Shown here: positions 13,526-22,383 of the stretch, one piece after another
Numbering within the stretch: the stretch's first letter is position 1
How the letters are laid out: each line of letters opens with the position of its first letter
From: Nitrospira sp.
GTDB taxonomy: Bacteria; Nitrospirota; Nitrospiria; Nitrospirales; Nitrospiraceae
Direction of reading: 5' to 3'
Length of the DNA: 64,000 nt
Assembly (NCBI GenBank): GCA_030123625.1
Contig: CP126121.1
Coordinates: forward strand, 2,582,179-2,646,178
The notes under the pieces: generated by a model
Database searches by the model: none
Seen by the model: only the letters and a program-made list of their open reading frames with translations
What the model was told of the DNA's origin: nothing
Program-made: the position numbers and the translations under genes

Positions 13526-15961
13526 ATGAGTAAAGGATACGATCACCGAACGATCGAAGCGAAATGGCAGCAGTATTGGGATCAGCACCGGACGTTCCGC
13601 GTCACGGAAGATCCTGGTAAGCCGAAGTTTTACTGCCTCGACATGTTCCCCTATCCATCCGGTTCCGGTCTCCACGTTGGTCATCTTGAGGGGTACACCG
13701 CCACCGATATTGTCGCACGATACAAACGGATGCATGGGTTCAACGTGCTGCACCCGATGGGCTGGGATGCGTTCGGTCTGCCGGCGGAACAGTACGCGGT
13801 GAAAACAGGCATTCATCCTGCCCTGACGACAGCCGAGAACATCGCCACCTTTAAGCGTCAAATGAAGCGGGTCGGACTCTCGTATGATTGGGAGCGAGAG
13901 ATCAGTACCACGGACCCGCAGTACTATCGTTGGACCCAATGGATTTTCCTGAAGCTTTTCGAACGAGGATTGGCCTACGTGGCAGAAGTTCCCGTGAACT
14001 GGTGTCCTGCGCTCGGCACGGTGTTGGCAAACGAGGAAATCATCGACGGCAAGAGCGAAGTCGGCGGTTTCGACGTGATTCGCAAGCCGATGCGGCAATG
14101 GATGCTCAAGATCACCGCCTATGCCGATCGATTGCTTGAGGACTTGAAACTCGTCGACTGGCCTCCCAGTACGATGGAGATGCAAAAAAACTGGATCGGG
14201 CGATCGATCGGCGCAGAGGTGGATTTTCCGCTGGCCGATCGGAGAGGCGCGATTCGAGTGTTCACAACGAGGCCGGACACCCTATTCGGCGCGACATACA
14301 TGGTGTTGGCGCCTGAACACCCGCTTGTCGACGTGGTCACGAGCGAGGAACAAAGGATTGCCGTCCAGGCCTATCGAGAAACCGCGGCGAAAAAAAGCGA
14401 TCTGCAACGACAAGAGCTCGACAAGGAGAAGACCGGCGTCTTCACCGGCGGCTACGCCGTCAACCCGATGAACAACGAACGATTACCGATCTGGATTGCC
14501 GATTATGTACTGATGAGTTATGGGACCGGCGCCATCATGGCCGTGCCGGCGCATGACGAGCGTGATTGGGCGTTCGCGCAGCAATATCATCTGCCGATTC
14601 GAGAAGTCATTGCCGGCGGAAACGTGAAGGAGGCGGCGTTCACCGACACAGATCGAGGGGCGGTCGTGAATTCAGCGATCAGTGACGGCAGTTTTTCGAT
14701 CAATGGGCTCACACCGTTTGAAGCGATCCCAAAAATTACTGATTGGCTGGCAAAACAGGGAAAGGGACTGCGGGCAGTCAATTACAAACTGCGCGATTGG
14801 CTCTTCGCCCGCCAACGCTATTGGGGCGAGCCGTTCCCGGTCGTGTGGGTCGATGAAGAAGCACGTCCTCTTCCGGAAGAGCGGTTGCCTCTTGTCTTAC
14901 CGGAGACGAGCAATTTTAAACCGTCCGGGACGGGCGAGAGTCCGTTGGCCAACTTAGATTCGTGGCTGACGACGATTGATCCTGCCACGGGTAAGCCGGC
15001 TAGGCGCGAAACCAATACCATGCCTCAGTGGGCCGGCTCTTGCTGGTACTATCTGAGATTCATCGACCCCAAGAACTCAACACAGCTGGTCGACCCGGTA
15101 AAAGAGCGTTATTGGATGCCCGTGGATCTGTACATCGGAGGTAGCGAGCATGCCGTGCTGCATCTCTTGTATGCTCGGTTCTGGCATAAAGTCCTGTTCG
15201 ATATCGGTGTGGCGAGCACTCCCGAACCATTCATGAAATTGGTGCATCAGGGCATCGTCTTGGGAGAAGACAATCAGAAAATGTCGAAATCACGCGGCAA
15301 CGTGGTCAATCCGGATGAGATGATCGATCAGTTCGGCGCGGATGCGGTACGGCTCTATGAAATGTTTATGGGCCCACTCGAGGCGATGAAGCCTTGGAGC
15401 ACCAGAGGCGTGGAAGGCGTGACACGCTTCTTGGAACGAGCCTGGCGGCTGATGGTCGATGAGCTAGGCCGACTGTCGAGTGCCGTCGTGTCGACCGCAC
15501 CGACCCTCGACCAACAGCGCCTGCTCCACTACACCATCAAAAAGGTCACGGAGGATATTGAAGCTCTCCGATTCAATACGGCCATCTCGCAGATGATGAT
15601 TTTCACCAACGAGATGACGAAGGCTCAACAACGGCCGCGGGCGGTGATCGAGCCGTTCATCTTGCTGCTTTCGCCGTTCGCCCCGCATGTTGCCGAAGAG
15701 CTCTGGAGCTTACTGGGACACCATCCCAGTGTGTCGCAACAGCCTTGGCCGATTTACGATCCCGCCATGACGGTGAGTGAGCGCATGACTATTCCCGTTC
15801 AGGTCAACGGGAGACTCAGGGCCAAACTCGATGTCGCCGTTAACACGTCACGTGACGAGATCGAGCGGTTGGCTCGCGCGGAGGCGTCCGAGTGGATCCA
15901 AGATAAAGAGCCGAAAAAGGTGATCTACGTCGATAAGAAATTGATCAACTTTGTGATCTAA
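13526..15961 (+). CDS. leuS: Leucyl-tRNA synthetase
   Basis: 811 residues, normal for bacterial LeuRS. The HIGH signature is HVGH (50-53) in [19 protein letters not shown], and KMSKS is at 585-589. The CP1 editing domain lies between, with [19 protein letters not shown] and the [16 protein letters not shown] loop that hydrolyses mischarged tRNA. The C-terminal anticodon domain ends with [14 protein letters not shown]. It attaches leucine to tRNA-Leu in the cytoplasm. It heads a run with lptE and holA, the order seen in many bacteria. No Shine-Dalgarno is obvious before the ATG. Confidence 0.98.
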   Translation: MSKGYDHRTIEAKWQQYWDQHRTFRVTEDPGKPKFYCLDMFPYPSGSGLHVGHLEGYTATDIVARYKRMHGFNVLHPMGWDAFGLPAEQYAVKTGIHPALTTAENIATFKRQMKRVGLSYDWEREISTTDPQYYRWTQWIFLKLFERGLAYVAEVPVNWCPALGTVLANEEIIDGKSEVGGFDVIRKPMRQWMLKITAYADRLLEDLKLVDWPPSTMEMQKNWIGRSIGAEVDFPLADRRGAIRVFTTRPDTLFGATYMVLAPEHPLVDVVTSEEQRIAVQAYRETAAKKSDLQRQELDKEKTGVFTGGYAVNPMNNERLPIWIADYVLMSYGTGAIMAVPAHDERDWAFAQQYHLPIREVIAGGNVKEAAFTDTDRGAVVNSAISDGSFSINGLTPFEAIPKITDWLAKQGKGLRAVNYKLRDWLFARQRYWGEPFPVVWVDEEARPLPEERLPLVLPETSNFKPSGTGESPLANLDSWLTTIDPATGKPARRETNTMPQWAGSCWYYLRFIDPKNSTQLVDPVKERYWMPVDLYIGGSEHAVLHLLYARFWHKVLFDIGVASTPEPFMKLVHQGIVLGEDNQKMSKSRGNVVNPDEMIDQFGADAVRLYEMFMGPLEAMKPWSTRGVEGVTRFLERAWRLMVDELGRLSSAVVSTAPTLDQQRLLHYTIKKVTEDIEALRFNTAISQMMIFTNEMTKAQQRPRAVIEPFILLLSPFAPHVAEELWSLLGHHPSVSQQPWPIYDPAMTVSERMTIPVQVNGRLRAKLDVAVNTSRDEIERLARAEASEWIQDKEPKKVIYVDKKLINFVI

Positions 15962-15963
15962 AG

Positions 15964-15988
15964 GAGTGCTGAGTGCTGAGTGCTGAGT
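15964..15988. repeat. Perfect heptamer tandem repeat at the lptE start
   Basis: GAGTGCT occurs three times in a row, followed by GAGTCTG. It lies between leuS and lptE and contains the probable GTG start of lptE, so changes in copy number would move the start or its frame. Confidence 0.7.
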
Positions 15989-16617
15989 CTGCGGCCAGGA
16001 ATCAAGAGGGAAGAGGGTCATTCTTTTTTATTCTCGGCACGCTCGTCCCAGCACTTATCGCTTCCACGCTGACCGCCTGCGGCTACCAGTTTCGAGTCGA
16101 GGGAGCCGGCCCGACCATCGGAGGGGTCCCCGCGGCTTCTTCCCAAGAGCCTCCGCCACGCCTCATCATCCGGACATTGATTAACGGGAGTTTTGAGCCG
16201 AACCTGGAAACGCGATACACCAACTACCTCCGTGAAGAATTTTCCACCGGCAGCGGGGCGCAGGTCGTGCCGGAGTCCGAAGCGGCGGATCTTGTGCTGA
16301 CCGGGCAAATCCTGTCGGTGATCCTGCCGACGCTCAGCTTTTCACGGACGGCGACGTTGGAAAGCAGAACCGAGGTGGTCGTCTTGGTGAGAGTGGAAGA
16401 TGCTCGGTTAAGAAAAGTGGTCTGGAGCCAAGTCGTCAAAGGGGCATCCGAGTTCTTCATTACGTCCGATCTTCAGTTTAATCGCGCGCTGCAGAACCGT
16501 GCGATCGAACAGGCGGGCCGTTTTGTGGCGGCCGACCTGGCGGCCCGTTTTCTATTGCAGCTGGAGACGGGTGCGCTCACGAAGCAAGTGTCCGCCCCGG
16601 ATTCTGTCTCTCACTAG
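15973..16617 (+). CDS. lptE: LPS-assembly lipoprotein LptE
   Basis: 214 residues from GTG 15973; a later start near the signal sequence is possible because the first ~20 residues are encoded by the heptamer repeat and look unrelated. FFILGTLVPALIASTLTACGYQF is a lipoprotein signal with lipobox LTAC and the LptE hallmark CGYQFR. The body (TNYLREEF, LVLTGQILSV, RTEVVVLVRV) fits the LptE/RlpB fold. LptE plugs the LptD barrel and delivers LPS to the outer leaflet. Position between leuS and holA is the conserved one. Confidence 0.9.
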   Translation: MLSAESAARNQEGRGSFFFILGTLVPALIASTLTACGYQFRVEGAGPTIGGVPAASSQEPPPRLIIRTLINGSFEPNLETRYTNYLREEFSTGSGAQVVPESEAADLVLTGQILSVILPTLSFSRTATLESRTEVVVLVRVEDARLRKVVWSQVVKGASEFFITSDLQFNRALQNRAIEQAGRFVAADLAARFLLQLETGALTKQVSAPDSVSH

Positions 16618-16635
16618 CATCGAAGGTCTGGACCA

Positions 16636-17748
16636 ATGGCATCGGTCATGAGCCATGTGCAGCTGGAGTCGGCTTTGGAACAGCAGAGGCCCGGGTCTCT
16701 GTATCTCCTTGTAGGTGAAGAAGACCTTCTGCGGGATTCCGCGCTCGGCGTCATCAAACGCGCGGCCATCGGCAGTGAAGGGAACGAATTCAATTACGAG
16801 TTGTTCTATGGAGATGAAGCGCGCGGAATTGATATTCGGAACAGTGTGGCGGCTGTGCCGGTCTTTGCAGAGCGCCGCTTGGTGGTGGTGAAAGCGGCAG
16901 AGAAACTGAATGCGCGAGAAAGCGACCTCCTGCTCGATTGTATAAAGAATCCTATCGAATCTACGACGCTGGTGTTCGTGAGCCCGAAGTTGGACGGTCG
17001 ATTAAAATTTTCCCAACTCCTGACACGAGCGGCGATCACGGTCGATTGTTCACCTCTCCGCGAGGCGCAGTTGCCTGCTTGGATCGCCCGCGAAGCAGAA
17101 CGGGTCGGGCTTCGCGTGGAGGAGGCGGCGGCCCAGGGGCTGCAGGAGTCCTGTGGTGCGTCACTCTATGGCGTGCGGCGTGAATTGGAAAAGCTGGCTT
17201 CATATGTGCCGCCTGATCGTTTCGTCACCGCCGCCGATGTCCATCTGCTGCGCGGCATGGATCCCGGCGCCTCGGTGTTTGATTTGACCCTCGCCATTGC
17301 AGAGGGTCGCCGGGGACGAGCCCTTTCCATTCTGGCGCGCAATCTTGAGGCAGGGGAAGCGCCGCTTCGGATTCTTGGTTCTCTCGCCTGGCAGTATCGC
17401 CGTCTCTGGAAAGCCAAAGACTCGCTGGCCAATGGCGGTCGCGAAGGGGAGGTGGCCAGAAGCTTGCGCATGGACCCATGGAAGGTCCGTGCTTTCCTCG
17501 GTCGGTTTTCCGAGCCGCACCTTCACGCGGCGCTGCATCTGTTTCTCGACACTGATGGGAAGTTGAAGGGCGGAAGCGGAAGCCGTCCGAGGATCGTACT
17601 GGAGCGTTTGTTGCTGAAGCTTTGTGAGGACACTGCCGGCCGGCGAGCCGAGCCGCCTCCTCACCTTCCGGTCCCACCGAAGCGAGTTTCTGCGCGGGTC
17701 GTATCGAACGTGCGAACGATTAAGAGCCGGAACCGGACAGGGCATTGA
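16636..17748 (+). CDS. holA: DNA polymerase III delta subunit
   Basis: 370 residues. The N-terminal LYLLVGEEDLLRDSALGVIK is the start of the HolA domain, followed by the mini-ATPase region without functional Walker motifs. LREAQLPAWIAREAERVGLRVEEAAA and DLTLAIAEGRRGRALSIL match the helical domain III that binds delta-prime and clamp. HolA opens the beta clamp within the clamp loader. The last 29 bp overlap the end of rpsT on the other strand. The tail after ~340 is basic (PKRVSARVVSNVRTIKSRNR), unusual and encoded within and just before that overlap. Confidence 0.92.
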   Translation: MASVMSHVQLESALEQQRPGSLYLLVGEEDLLRDSALGVIKRAAIGSEGNEFNYELFYGDEARGIDIRNSVAAVPVFAERRLVVVKAAEKLNARESDLLLDCIKNPIESTTLVFVSPKLDGRLKFSQLLTRAAITVDCSPLREAQLPAWIAREAERVGLRVEEAAAQGLQESCGASLYGVRRELEKLASYVPPDRFVTAADVHLLRGMDPGASVFDLTLAIAEGRRGRALSILARNLEAGEAPLRILGSLAWQYRRLWKAKDSLANGGREGEVARSLRMDPWKVRAFLGRFSEPHLHAALHLFLDTDGKLKGGSGSRPRIVLERLLLKLCEDTAGRRAEPPPHLPVPPKRVSARVVSNVRTIKSRNRTGH

Positions 17749-17998
17749 CGCGAAGCGCCAAACGTGAAATTCGGCGGGACGCGGTGTTGCGATGAAGCAC
17801 GCCTTTCGAAACTGCCTTCCCGATCACCGAGGTCGCTTCCAGCAAGCTGGTCTTGGCCTCATCCGTCTTTTTTCCAGCCACGGCGGACTGAACCTTCTTG
17901 ATGAGTGTTTTCACAGTGTTGAGAGTTGCCCGATTTCGCTCATGGCGCCGGTCTGCTTGGCGGGCTCGCCGAATCGTCGATTTATGAACGCGTGGCAT
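17720..17998 (-). CDS. rpsT: 30S ribosomal protein S20
   Basis: 92 residues, Lys/Arg/Ala-rich. MPRVHKSTIRRARQADRRHERN corresponds to the S20 start (usual MANxKSAxKRxRQxxKRRxRN), and GVLHRNTASRRISRLALRVNAL is the conserved C-terminus (KGxIHKNxAARxKSRLxxxxNxL). S20 binds 16S rRNA helices 9 and 44 early in 30S assembly. AGAGGAG lies upstream of the ATG. The gene runs against holA and overlaps it by 29 bp at the 3' ends. Confidence 0.96.
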   Translation of the reverse strand: MPRVHKSTIRRARQADRRHERNRATLNTVKTLIKKVQSAVAGKKTDEAKTSLLEATSVIGKAVSKGVLHRNTASRRISRLALRVNALSGSGS

Positions 17999-18082
17999 AG
18001 ATGACTCCTCTGAAAAAGAGGTGATTTTTTATCATGGAGCGTCGCCGGTCGTCAAGGATCGGTCTGAAGAAGGAGCAAGGGT

Positions 18083-18796
18083 ATGGTGAAGATCGCGGCA
18101 CGTGACCGACTCATCTTTGCATTGGATGTGCCTTCAGCAGCAGAAGCAGATCGGTTCTTGGACCGACTCCAAGGACACATTTCCTTCGTCAAGGTGGGCC
18201 TTGAGCTCTATACCGCGGCAGGCCCGACAATGGTCCAGCGGATTGTGGAGCGGGGCATGCGGGTATTTCTCGATCTGAAGTTTCTCGATATCGAAGAGAC
18301 GGTCCGTCGTGCCACGGCACGGGTTGCTGCAATGGGGGTGGATTTCCTGACTGTCCATGCGAACCGCAAGGCGTTGATGGCCGCGGTGCAGGGGCGGGAG
18401 GGATCATCGTTGAAGCTGCTGGCTGTGACCGTGCTGACGAACTTTGACAGCAACGATCTTCGGGAAATGGGAATACAACGGACAGTGCAAGACCTGGTGA
18501 CAGCGAGGGCGTTGCTGGCCTCAGAGGTCGGCTGTGATGGTGTAGTGGCGTCCGGAGAAGAAGCCGCAACCCTCCGGCAGAAGATCGGTCCGCGCTTTGG
18601 GATCGTCACGCCGGGGGTCCGGCCAGCCGGTAAAGGAGTGGACGACCACGCACGCGCCACCACTCCCACTCAGACCATCGCATCTGGTGCCGATTATCTC
18701 GTGATCGGCCGACCCATTCGTGATGCAGCAGATCCGTCGGCAACGGTCAACGCTATTCTTGCCGAGATGCAAGCCGCCTTCGATGCCCGAGGATGA
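18083..18796 (+). CDS. pyrF: Orotidine 5'-phosphate decarboxylase
   Basis: 237 residues. LIFALDVPSAAEAD starts the TIM barrel; FVKVGLELYTAAGP holds the conserved Lys; VFLDLKFLDIEETVRRA is the catalytic D-x-K-x-x-D region (here FLDLKFLDIEET, close to the group-1 DLKFHDIPNT). IVTPGVRPAGKGVDDHAR and YLVIGRPIRDA close the phosphate site. It makes UMP from OMP, the last step of de novo pyrimidine synthesis. A normal GAAGGAG ribosome-binding site lies upstream. The reading FLDIEET in place of FHDIPNT is a mild deviation. Confidence 0.95.
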   Translation: MVKIAARDRLIFALDVPSAAEADRFLDRLQGHISFVKVGLELYTAAGPTMVQRIVERGMRVFLDLKFLDIEETVRRATARVAAMGVDFLTVHANRKALMAAVQGREGSSLKLLAVTVLTNFDSNDLREMGIQRTVQDLVTARALLASEVGCDGVVASGEEAATLRQKIGPRFGIVTPGVRPAGKGVDDHARATTPTQTIASGADYLVIGRPIRDAADPSATVNAILAEMQAAFDARG

Positions 18797-18827
18797 AGAA
18801 GGTTTCAATAGTCATAAGCTCGATCGG

Positions 18828-18857
18828 TTGCGACGGCAATCGACCCTTTGCTAATAT
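18828..18857 (+). promoter_or_regulatory. Promoter of the tRNA-His gene
   Basis: TTGCGA (18828-18833) and TAATAT (18852-18857) with an 18-bp spacer, ending 23 bp before the mature 5' end of the tRNA. Confidence 0.5.
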
Positions 18858-18880
18858 CATTGTTCCTCAGGGCTTTCGTG

Positions 18881-18957
18881 GTGGGTGTAGCTCAGCTGGT
18901 TAGAGCGCCGGATTGTGGATCCGGAGGTCGCGGGTTCGAAACCCGTCATCCACCCCA
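18881..18957 (+). tRNA. tRNA-His (anticodon GTG), CCA encoded
   Basis: Full cloverleaf: acceptor GTGGGTG (18881-18887) with CATCCAC (18947-18953, one G-T pair); D arm AGCTCAGCTGGTTAGAGC; anticodon stem CCGGA/TCCGG around loop TTGTGGA with anticodon GTG at 18915-18917; T arm with GGTTCGAAACC. Base 18880 is G and can supply the extra G(-1) pairing with C73 (18954), a mark of tRNA-His. CCA at 18955-18957 is encoded. Confidence 0.97.
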
Positions 18958-19118
18958 CATCCATTCCTCGCAACTATCTGATAGCTCAGGAGATCTGACG
19001 ATGTTGGGCCAATGGCAACCGCCGCCGGTTGCGCGGGGGTTGCAGATTCGAGCAGGGATGTGATGTGCACTTCCTCAACAACAGCGTGCGGTTATTCTGC
19101 GCTAGGGATTAGGGAGGC

Positions 19119-19376
19119 TCAAACTGGCTTCCAGCGCGCCTTGGCAGCCTTTTTCGCTATTTCTGATTTTCTCTTCTTAGAGAGCTTTTCCGCCCTGGCC
19201 TTTCCGCCCTTTAGTCCTCCTAAGCGGCCGAGAGCGACAGCAGCAGGGTTCTTCGTGGGGGGATTGCCAGGTTCTTCTCTCTTTACTGAGGTTGTCCCGG
19301 CAGGTTGGCCGGTGATAGCTTGCAGAATGTCGTGCGCGATGACGTTGGGATCTGTGGAGTTACCCTTTCTTGCCAT
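19119..19376 (-). CDS. Small basic protein, Ala/Lys-rich, unknown
   Basis: 85 residues from ATG 19376, preceded by AAGGAG. The C-terminus is strongly basic with GRLGGLKGGKARAEKLSKKR and KKAAKARW, the GGLKGGKARA pattern found in small proteins widespread in environmental bacteria and sometimes fused to histone-like tails. Nucleic-acid binding is likely on charge alone. It overlaps the upstream gene by 17 bp, so the two form one operon. Confidence 0.75.
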   Translation of the reverse strand: MARKGNSTDPNVIAHDILQAITGQPAGTTSVKREEPGNPPTKNPAAVALGRLGGLKGGKARAEKLSKKRKSEIAKKAAKARWKPV

Positions 19377-19548
19377 ACTCCTTCTTCCAAAGATCAAGAA
19401 ATGTTTGCAGGCTCTCGACTGTCAACGTTATGGACTCTACTTCTAGGTCTGTAAGCGGACCTTTCCGCTGGAGATGTTGTTCTACCGCCCAACTAGAGAC
19501 CATGAATTGGGAGATGAGCTGTTTGGCGCGCACAGCATCCCGATGCAT
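19360..19548 (-). CDS. Small hypothetical protein, first gene of a two-gene operon
   Basis: 62 residues, helical (VRAKQLISQFMVSSWAVEQH, TLTVESLQTFLDLWKKEYGK). No family recognised. Its last codons contain the ribosome-binding site and start of the basic protein at 19376, implying translational coupling. Rated as real because of that coupling. Confidence 0.6.
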   Translation of the reverse strand: MHRDAVRAKQLISQFMVSSWAVEQHLQRKGPLTDLEVESITLTVESLQTFLDLWKKEYGKKG

Positions 19549-19760
19549 GTAGGGAGTCTACATGACCGCTTAAGCAGATGCAATGCGAACACAAATAAAC
19601 CCGACTTACTACCGGGCGATGGCCTCGAAGTAGATGGAGGAAATGCCTTACACCGCTGAGACGATGTCTCCGAAGGAGATCCTTCACGCACTGAAGTCAA
19701 TGCTGCAAACGCCCTCAAATCCCGGCTTGGGGACGGCATGCTTATTGTCCGAACAGTTTG

Positions 19761-20143
19761 CTACGCTGCGATGTCGATTTTGTTGCTTGTATCTGAGGCT
19801 GTACTCGTTTGGGGGGAGCCAGTCGGTGAAGCGTCTGGCTGCGGATTCCCATGGTGATGATGATGTTTGTGCCGTGCCTGTAATGCGGCGAAGGCGTTCC
19901 GGGCCGAGGGGAGATCATTCGATTGCAGCGCTTGACCAATTTGTGCAAAGGGATTGCTCGGCTATCAGCGCCGCTCGGAATACTTTGTGCCAGAGCAGTA
20001 TAGGCCTGCTTTGCTGCGGTGAGATCGTTTGACTGAAGCGCTTGTGCTAAGGCTTCAAAGCTCTGTCGTCGCTGTTGATATGTATTTACTCCGTCCGCTT
20101 GATAAAAGGATCCTGAACTCAGATTGTTGATCGGTATGCTCAT
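19761..20143 (-). pseudogene. His-rich repeat protein gene with a frameshift
   Basis: ATG 20143 has AAGGAG upstream. The first 63 residues carry the repeat unit ALAQALQSNDLTAAKQAYTA. Near 19965 the frame must step back by one base to continue into a second, similar unit QIGQALQSNDLPSARNAFAA, then RHKHHHHHGNPQP and a Ser/Thr-rich end stopping at 19761. Without the shift the frame goes on to 19742 with an unrelated sequence. Tandem ~40-residue units plus a His5 tract resemble the neighbour at 20237-20764. Metal binding is plausible. As sequenced the gene is broken or the base is miscalled. Confidence 0.75.
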
Positions 20144-20236
20144 CGTGATTCTCCTTCGTGATTGAGATGTGACACGCGAAATTGCGAATCTCTTCCGTCC
20201 GACATTGGGAGAAATCTGTTCCCCTGAGAGCTGCCT

Positions 20237-20764
20237 TTACGCGACGGCACTCACCTGGGAAGGTGGGCTGGCCGATGAGGGAGCCTGACCAGAATCTATG
20301 GCCTGGTGGTATTTGGCGAGTAAATTATTGGCGATGGCGTTGGCGAAGCCGTCGATGAATGACGCACCACTGCCATTTGAAGCACTGGAGGGGCTAGTGG
20401 TCGACGAGGCGCCTGTATCGTCAGTTTGTTGAAGGTCGCTGAGAATTGATTGCGCCAGTTGATCGATAAAAGACCCATTCCCTCGATCGTGTTCCTCCCC
20501 TCCACTGTGATGGTGGTGATGACGGTGGTGAGTTCCCTGTGCGCCGTTGGCGCTGAGCGATTGTTGAGCATCTGTCGGCTGTGCCGTCAGACTCGTCAGC
20601 ATCTGGAGTGTTTGCTGAAACGAGGAGATGGCGTAACTGCCTGACTGAACATCATTAGACGCACGAGAGGATTGATTGCCGACTGTGAGCCCAGCCGTCG
20701 AAAGCGACTGCTGAAGCCATTGGAGTACGGGAGACGAGTTGATATTTGAGATTGACATAGACAT
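20237..20764 (-). CDS. His-rich, Ser/Gln-rich protein of unknown function
   Basis: 175 residues. ATG 20764 has GAGGAGG upstream. The N-terminus MSMSISNINSSPVLQWLQQ resembles that of the neighbouring gene (MSIPINNLSSGSF). A central THHRHHHHHSGGEEHDRG tract sits between two helical parts (FQQTLQMLTSLTAQPTDAQQ and FIDQLAQSILSDLQQTDD), and a second FIDGFANAIANNLLAKYHQA follows. There is no signal peptide. The repeated FID-x-[FL]-A-x-A-I/S-x-x-L segment points to an internal duplication. The His tract could bind Ni, Zn or Co; this is inference. Not a known family to me. Confidence 0.75.
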   Translation of the reverse strand: MSMSISNINSSPVLQWLQQSLSTAGLTVGNQSSRASNDVQSGSYAISSFQQTLQMLTSLTAQPTDAQQSLSANGAQGTHHRHHHHHSGGEEHDRGNGSFIDQLAQSILSDLQQTDDTGASSTTSPSSASNGSGASFIDGFANAIANNLLAKYHQAIDSGQAPSSASPPSQVSAVA

Positions 20765-20954
20765 GAGCCTCCTCAGCTAACGGCAGCACTCGCAATCCGT
20801 GCGAGCCGTCCCCCGCTCCAGAAACAACAGCTCCTCCGTTGAGCTGCCGCGACACGAGATTGTCCCACAAGCAAAGACCGCGCCTCTTCGTGTATGCTCC
20901 TAATACCTTATAAATGAAGGATACTGTTGTCTGTCTTTTCCCTATAGGCAAGAG

Positions 20955-21131
20955 TTACCATGGTTCCCTAAAGAACTCGGATGACATCTCGGCAATTTCT
21001 TCCCTTCGCATATCCTTTGCATCCGGTTGCAGATTTGCGGATTTCTTGCTCGGTTTTGCCGTGCTTTGCACAGCCATGTGCTTGATCTTGTTGATATGGC
21101 GATGGGTCGGGTGCAATTCGTAATCCGTCAT
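20955..21131 (-). CDS. Small hypothetical protein, copy 1 of a duplicated gene
   Basis: 58 residues from ATG 21131 (or 62 from 21143). Core DYELHPTHRHINKIKHMA. The paralogue at 22139-22255 shares FELHQVHRHISEIKHIA. Conservation of this protein pattern between two diverged DNA copies supports that it is, or was, coding. No recognised domain; the ribosome-binding site is weak. Confidence 0.5.
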   Translation of the reverse strand: MTDYELHPTHRHINKIKHMAVQSTAKPSKKSANLQPDAKDMRREEIAEMSSEFFREPW

Positions 21132-21265
21132 CAACAACCCCAAAGAACTACGTAGGCCGCAGAAATAGCGGCGATTCCCTTCCAGAGCGCTTCTCGGATC
21201 GTAGGCGTACTACGGACTTTCTACGATGCAGGAGGCAAATGGTTACGTTTCTTCCCAAGACCCTC
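21077..21265. repeat. Direct repeat A, copy 1 (about 185 bp)
   Basis: Homologous to 22201-22383 in the same orientation. The best-conserved part is CGGCGATTCCCTTCCAGAGC. The block covers the start of the small ELHxxHRHI gene (minus strand), the gap, and the start of the integrase-like fragment (plus strand). Confidence 0.75.
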
Positions 21266-21418
21266 AGAGCTTATTTTGGAGAACGGGTTGAAGTCTGGCG
21301 TTCACTCCGAACGGTTGACCATGACGAAGCGTTGTATAACCGTATCCCGCCGCTTCCCTGGCAGTTCACCCACAATCTTATTATAGGGTTCGGCCCTCTT
21401 CTTGGCGTGAGAAGTTGA
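21239..21418 (+). pseudogene. Integrase N-terminal fragment, copy 1
   Basis: 59 codons from ATG 21239 with GGAGG four bases upstream. LRAYFGERVEVWRSLRTVDHDEA resembles the N-terminal domain of phage-type tyrosine recombinases (DUF6538-like: KDLRxxFGxxEIxRSLxTRDxxEA). The rest of a recombinase is absent; the end LIIGFGPLLGVRS is unrelated. Paralogous to 22359-22616. Confidence 0.55.
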
Positions 21419-21695
21419 AAGCCCGTGAAAGGCGGCCTGAATTCCTCCATGCGTTGAAGTTGTTCACTCAATTGAGGCATGTAGGACCAGTCTTTTTGTT
21501 TCGATTCACTAAGAAAGGGTTGATAGCTTTGTGAGAGGCCGAAGACACTCAGAGCGTACCCCTCAGGACGGGTCTCCTTCTTCATAATTTTTTAGGGGTT
21601 TTGCTCGTGGTGGTTAAGAGGTGCATGCGATAGCATTCCGATAGTATTTCTATCACTGTGAAGAGAAGACCGCCGGTCTTCTGGGAAAGGTCACC
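21419..21695. other. Intergenic region
   Basis: No convincing gene. A minus-strand frame overlaps it (21271-21585, 104 codons) and has no ribosome-binding site; its first half reads protein-like (YALSVFGLSQSYQPFLSESK) but its second half is antisense to the integrase fragment. I leave it uncalled. Confidence 0.4.
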
Positions 21696-21971
21696 ATGAA
21701 GAGGCCAGTGATGCTGATCGCCATGGTCCTGCCATTCCTCTCGGGCTGCCAGTCTTACAAATCATTACTATACGTTAATCCGTCTATTAGCGACGCGAAG
21801 CAAGGTCAGCAGTGCCTTCCGCCTGACCCGGTCGGACTTGGTCGCACACTTGACTTGAACGGGGGTGAAGCGATGCGCCTTGGCGGTATAACAAAATTAG
21901 GGAGACTCGAGTATCAGGTCGTCAAATTTCATGGCGTGGGAAAGGAGTGCGTCATCGCGCATGGAGAATGA
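21696..21971 (+). CDS. Small lipoprotein
   Basis: 91 residues. MKRPVMLIAMVLPFLSGCQ is a lipoprotein signal with lipobox LSGC (Cys18). The mature part has two more Cys (QQCLPPDP and KECVIAHGE) that could form a disulfide. AAGG is found before the ATG. Function unknown; anchored in the inner or outer membrane. Confidence 0.7.
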   Translation: MKRPVMLIAMVLPFLSGCQSYKSLLYVNPSISDAKQGQQCLPPDPVGLGRTLDLNGGEAMRLGGITKLGRLEYQVVKFHGVGKECVIAHGE

Positions 21972-22138
21972 CTGACGGCGTAAGTCATGGCGAGTTCGGC
22001 GCTTAATAGTCCCGCCACAAAGATCGAGATGAATCCCATTCTCTATAGAACCTCCATTCGATATTATTTTCGCGTGAGACACCAAATGATGGCTGGGAGA
22101 ATGCTTTGCTCGGCTCAATGGATGGAACCCTTCTATTC

Positions 22139-22255
22139 TCAGCAATGCACCGAGGAAGGATCGTCGTGTACGGAGGTATAGAGCGTGTGCTGGTCAGCTA
22201 TATGCTTGATCTCGCTGATATGCCGATGGACCTGGTGCAATTCGAAACCCATCAT
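22139..22255 (-). CDS. Small hypothetical protein, copy 2, shortened
   Basis: 38 residues from ATG 22255 with core FELHQVHRHISEIKHIADQH, paralogous to 20955-21131. The C-terminus differs and is shorter than in copy 1. It may be decaying. Confidence 0.4.
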   Translation of the reverse strand: MMGFELHQVHRHISEIKHIADQHTLYTSVHDDPSSVHC

Positions 22256-22383
22256 CCATCCCAAAGAATGACCTAGGCCGCAGAAGCAGCGGCGATTCCC
22301 TTCCAGAGCGCTTCTTGGATCATAGAGGAATAAACTGTCAACGGTCCGGGATGCACAAATGTCAACGTTTCTTCTCAAAAACC
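22201..22383. repeat. Direct repeat A, copy 2
   Basis: Partner of 21077-21265; includes CGGCGATTCCCTTCCAGAGC and the ACGTTTCTTC at the start of the integrase-like fragment. Confidence 0.75.

Noticed and set aside
20199..20212. TCCGACATTGGG as another copy of the 6457-6641 terminal repeat
   Set aside because: Only about 12 bases match and there is no opposite arm; probably chance.
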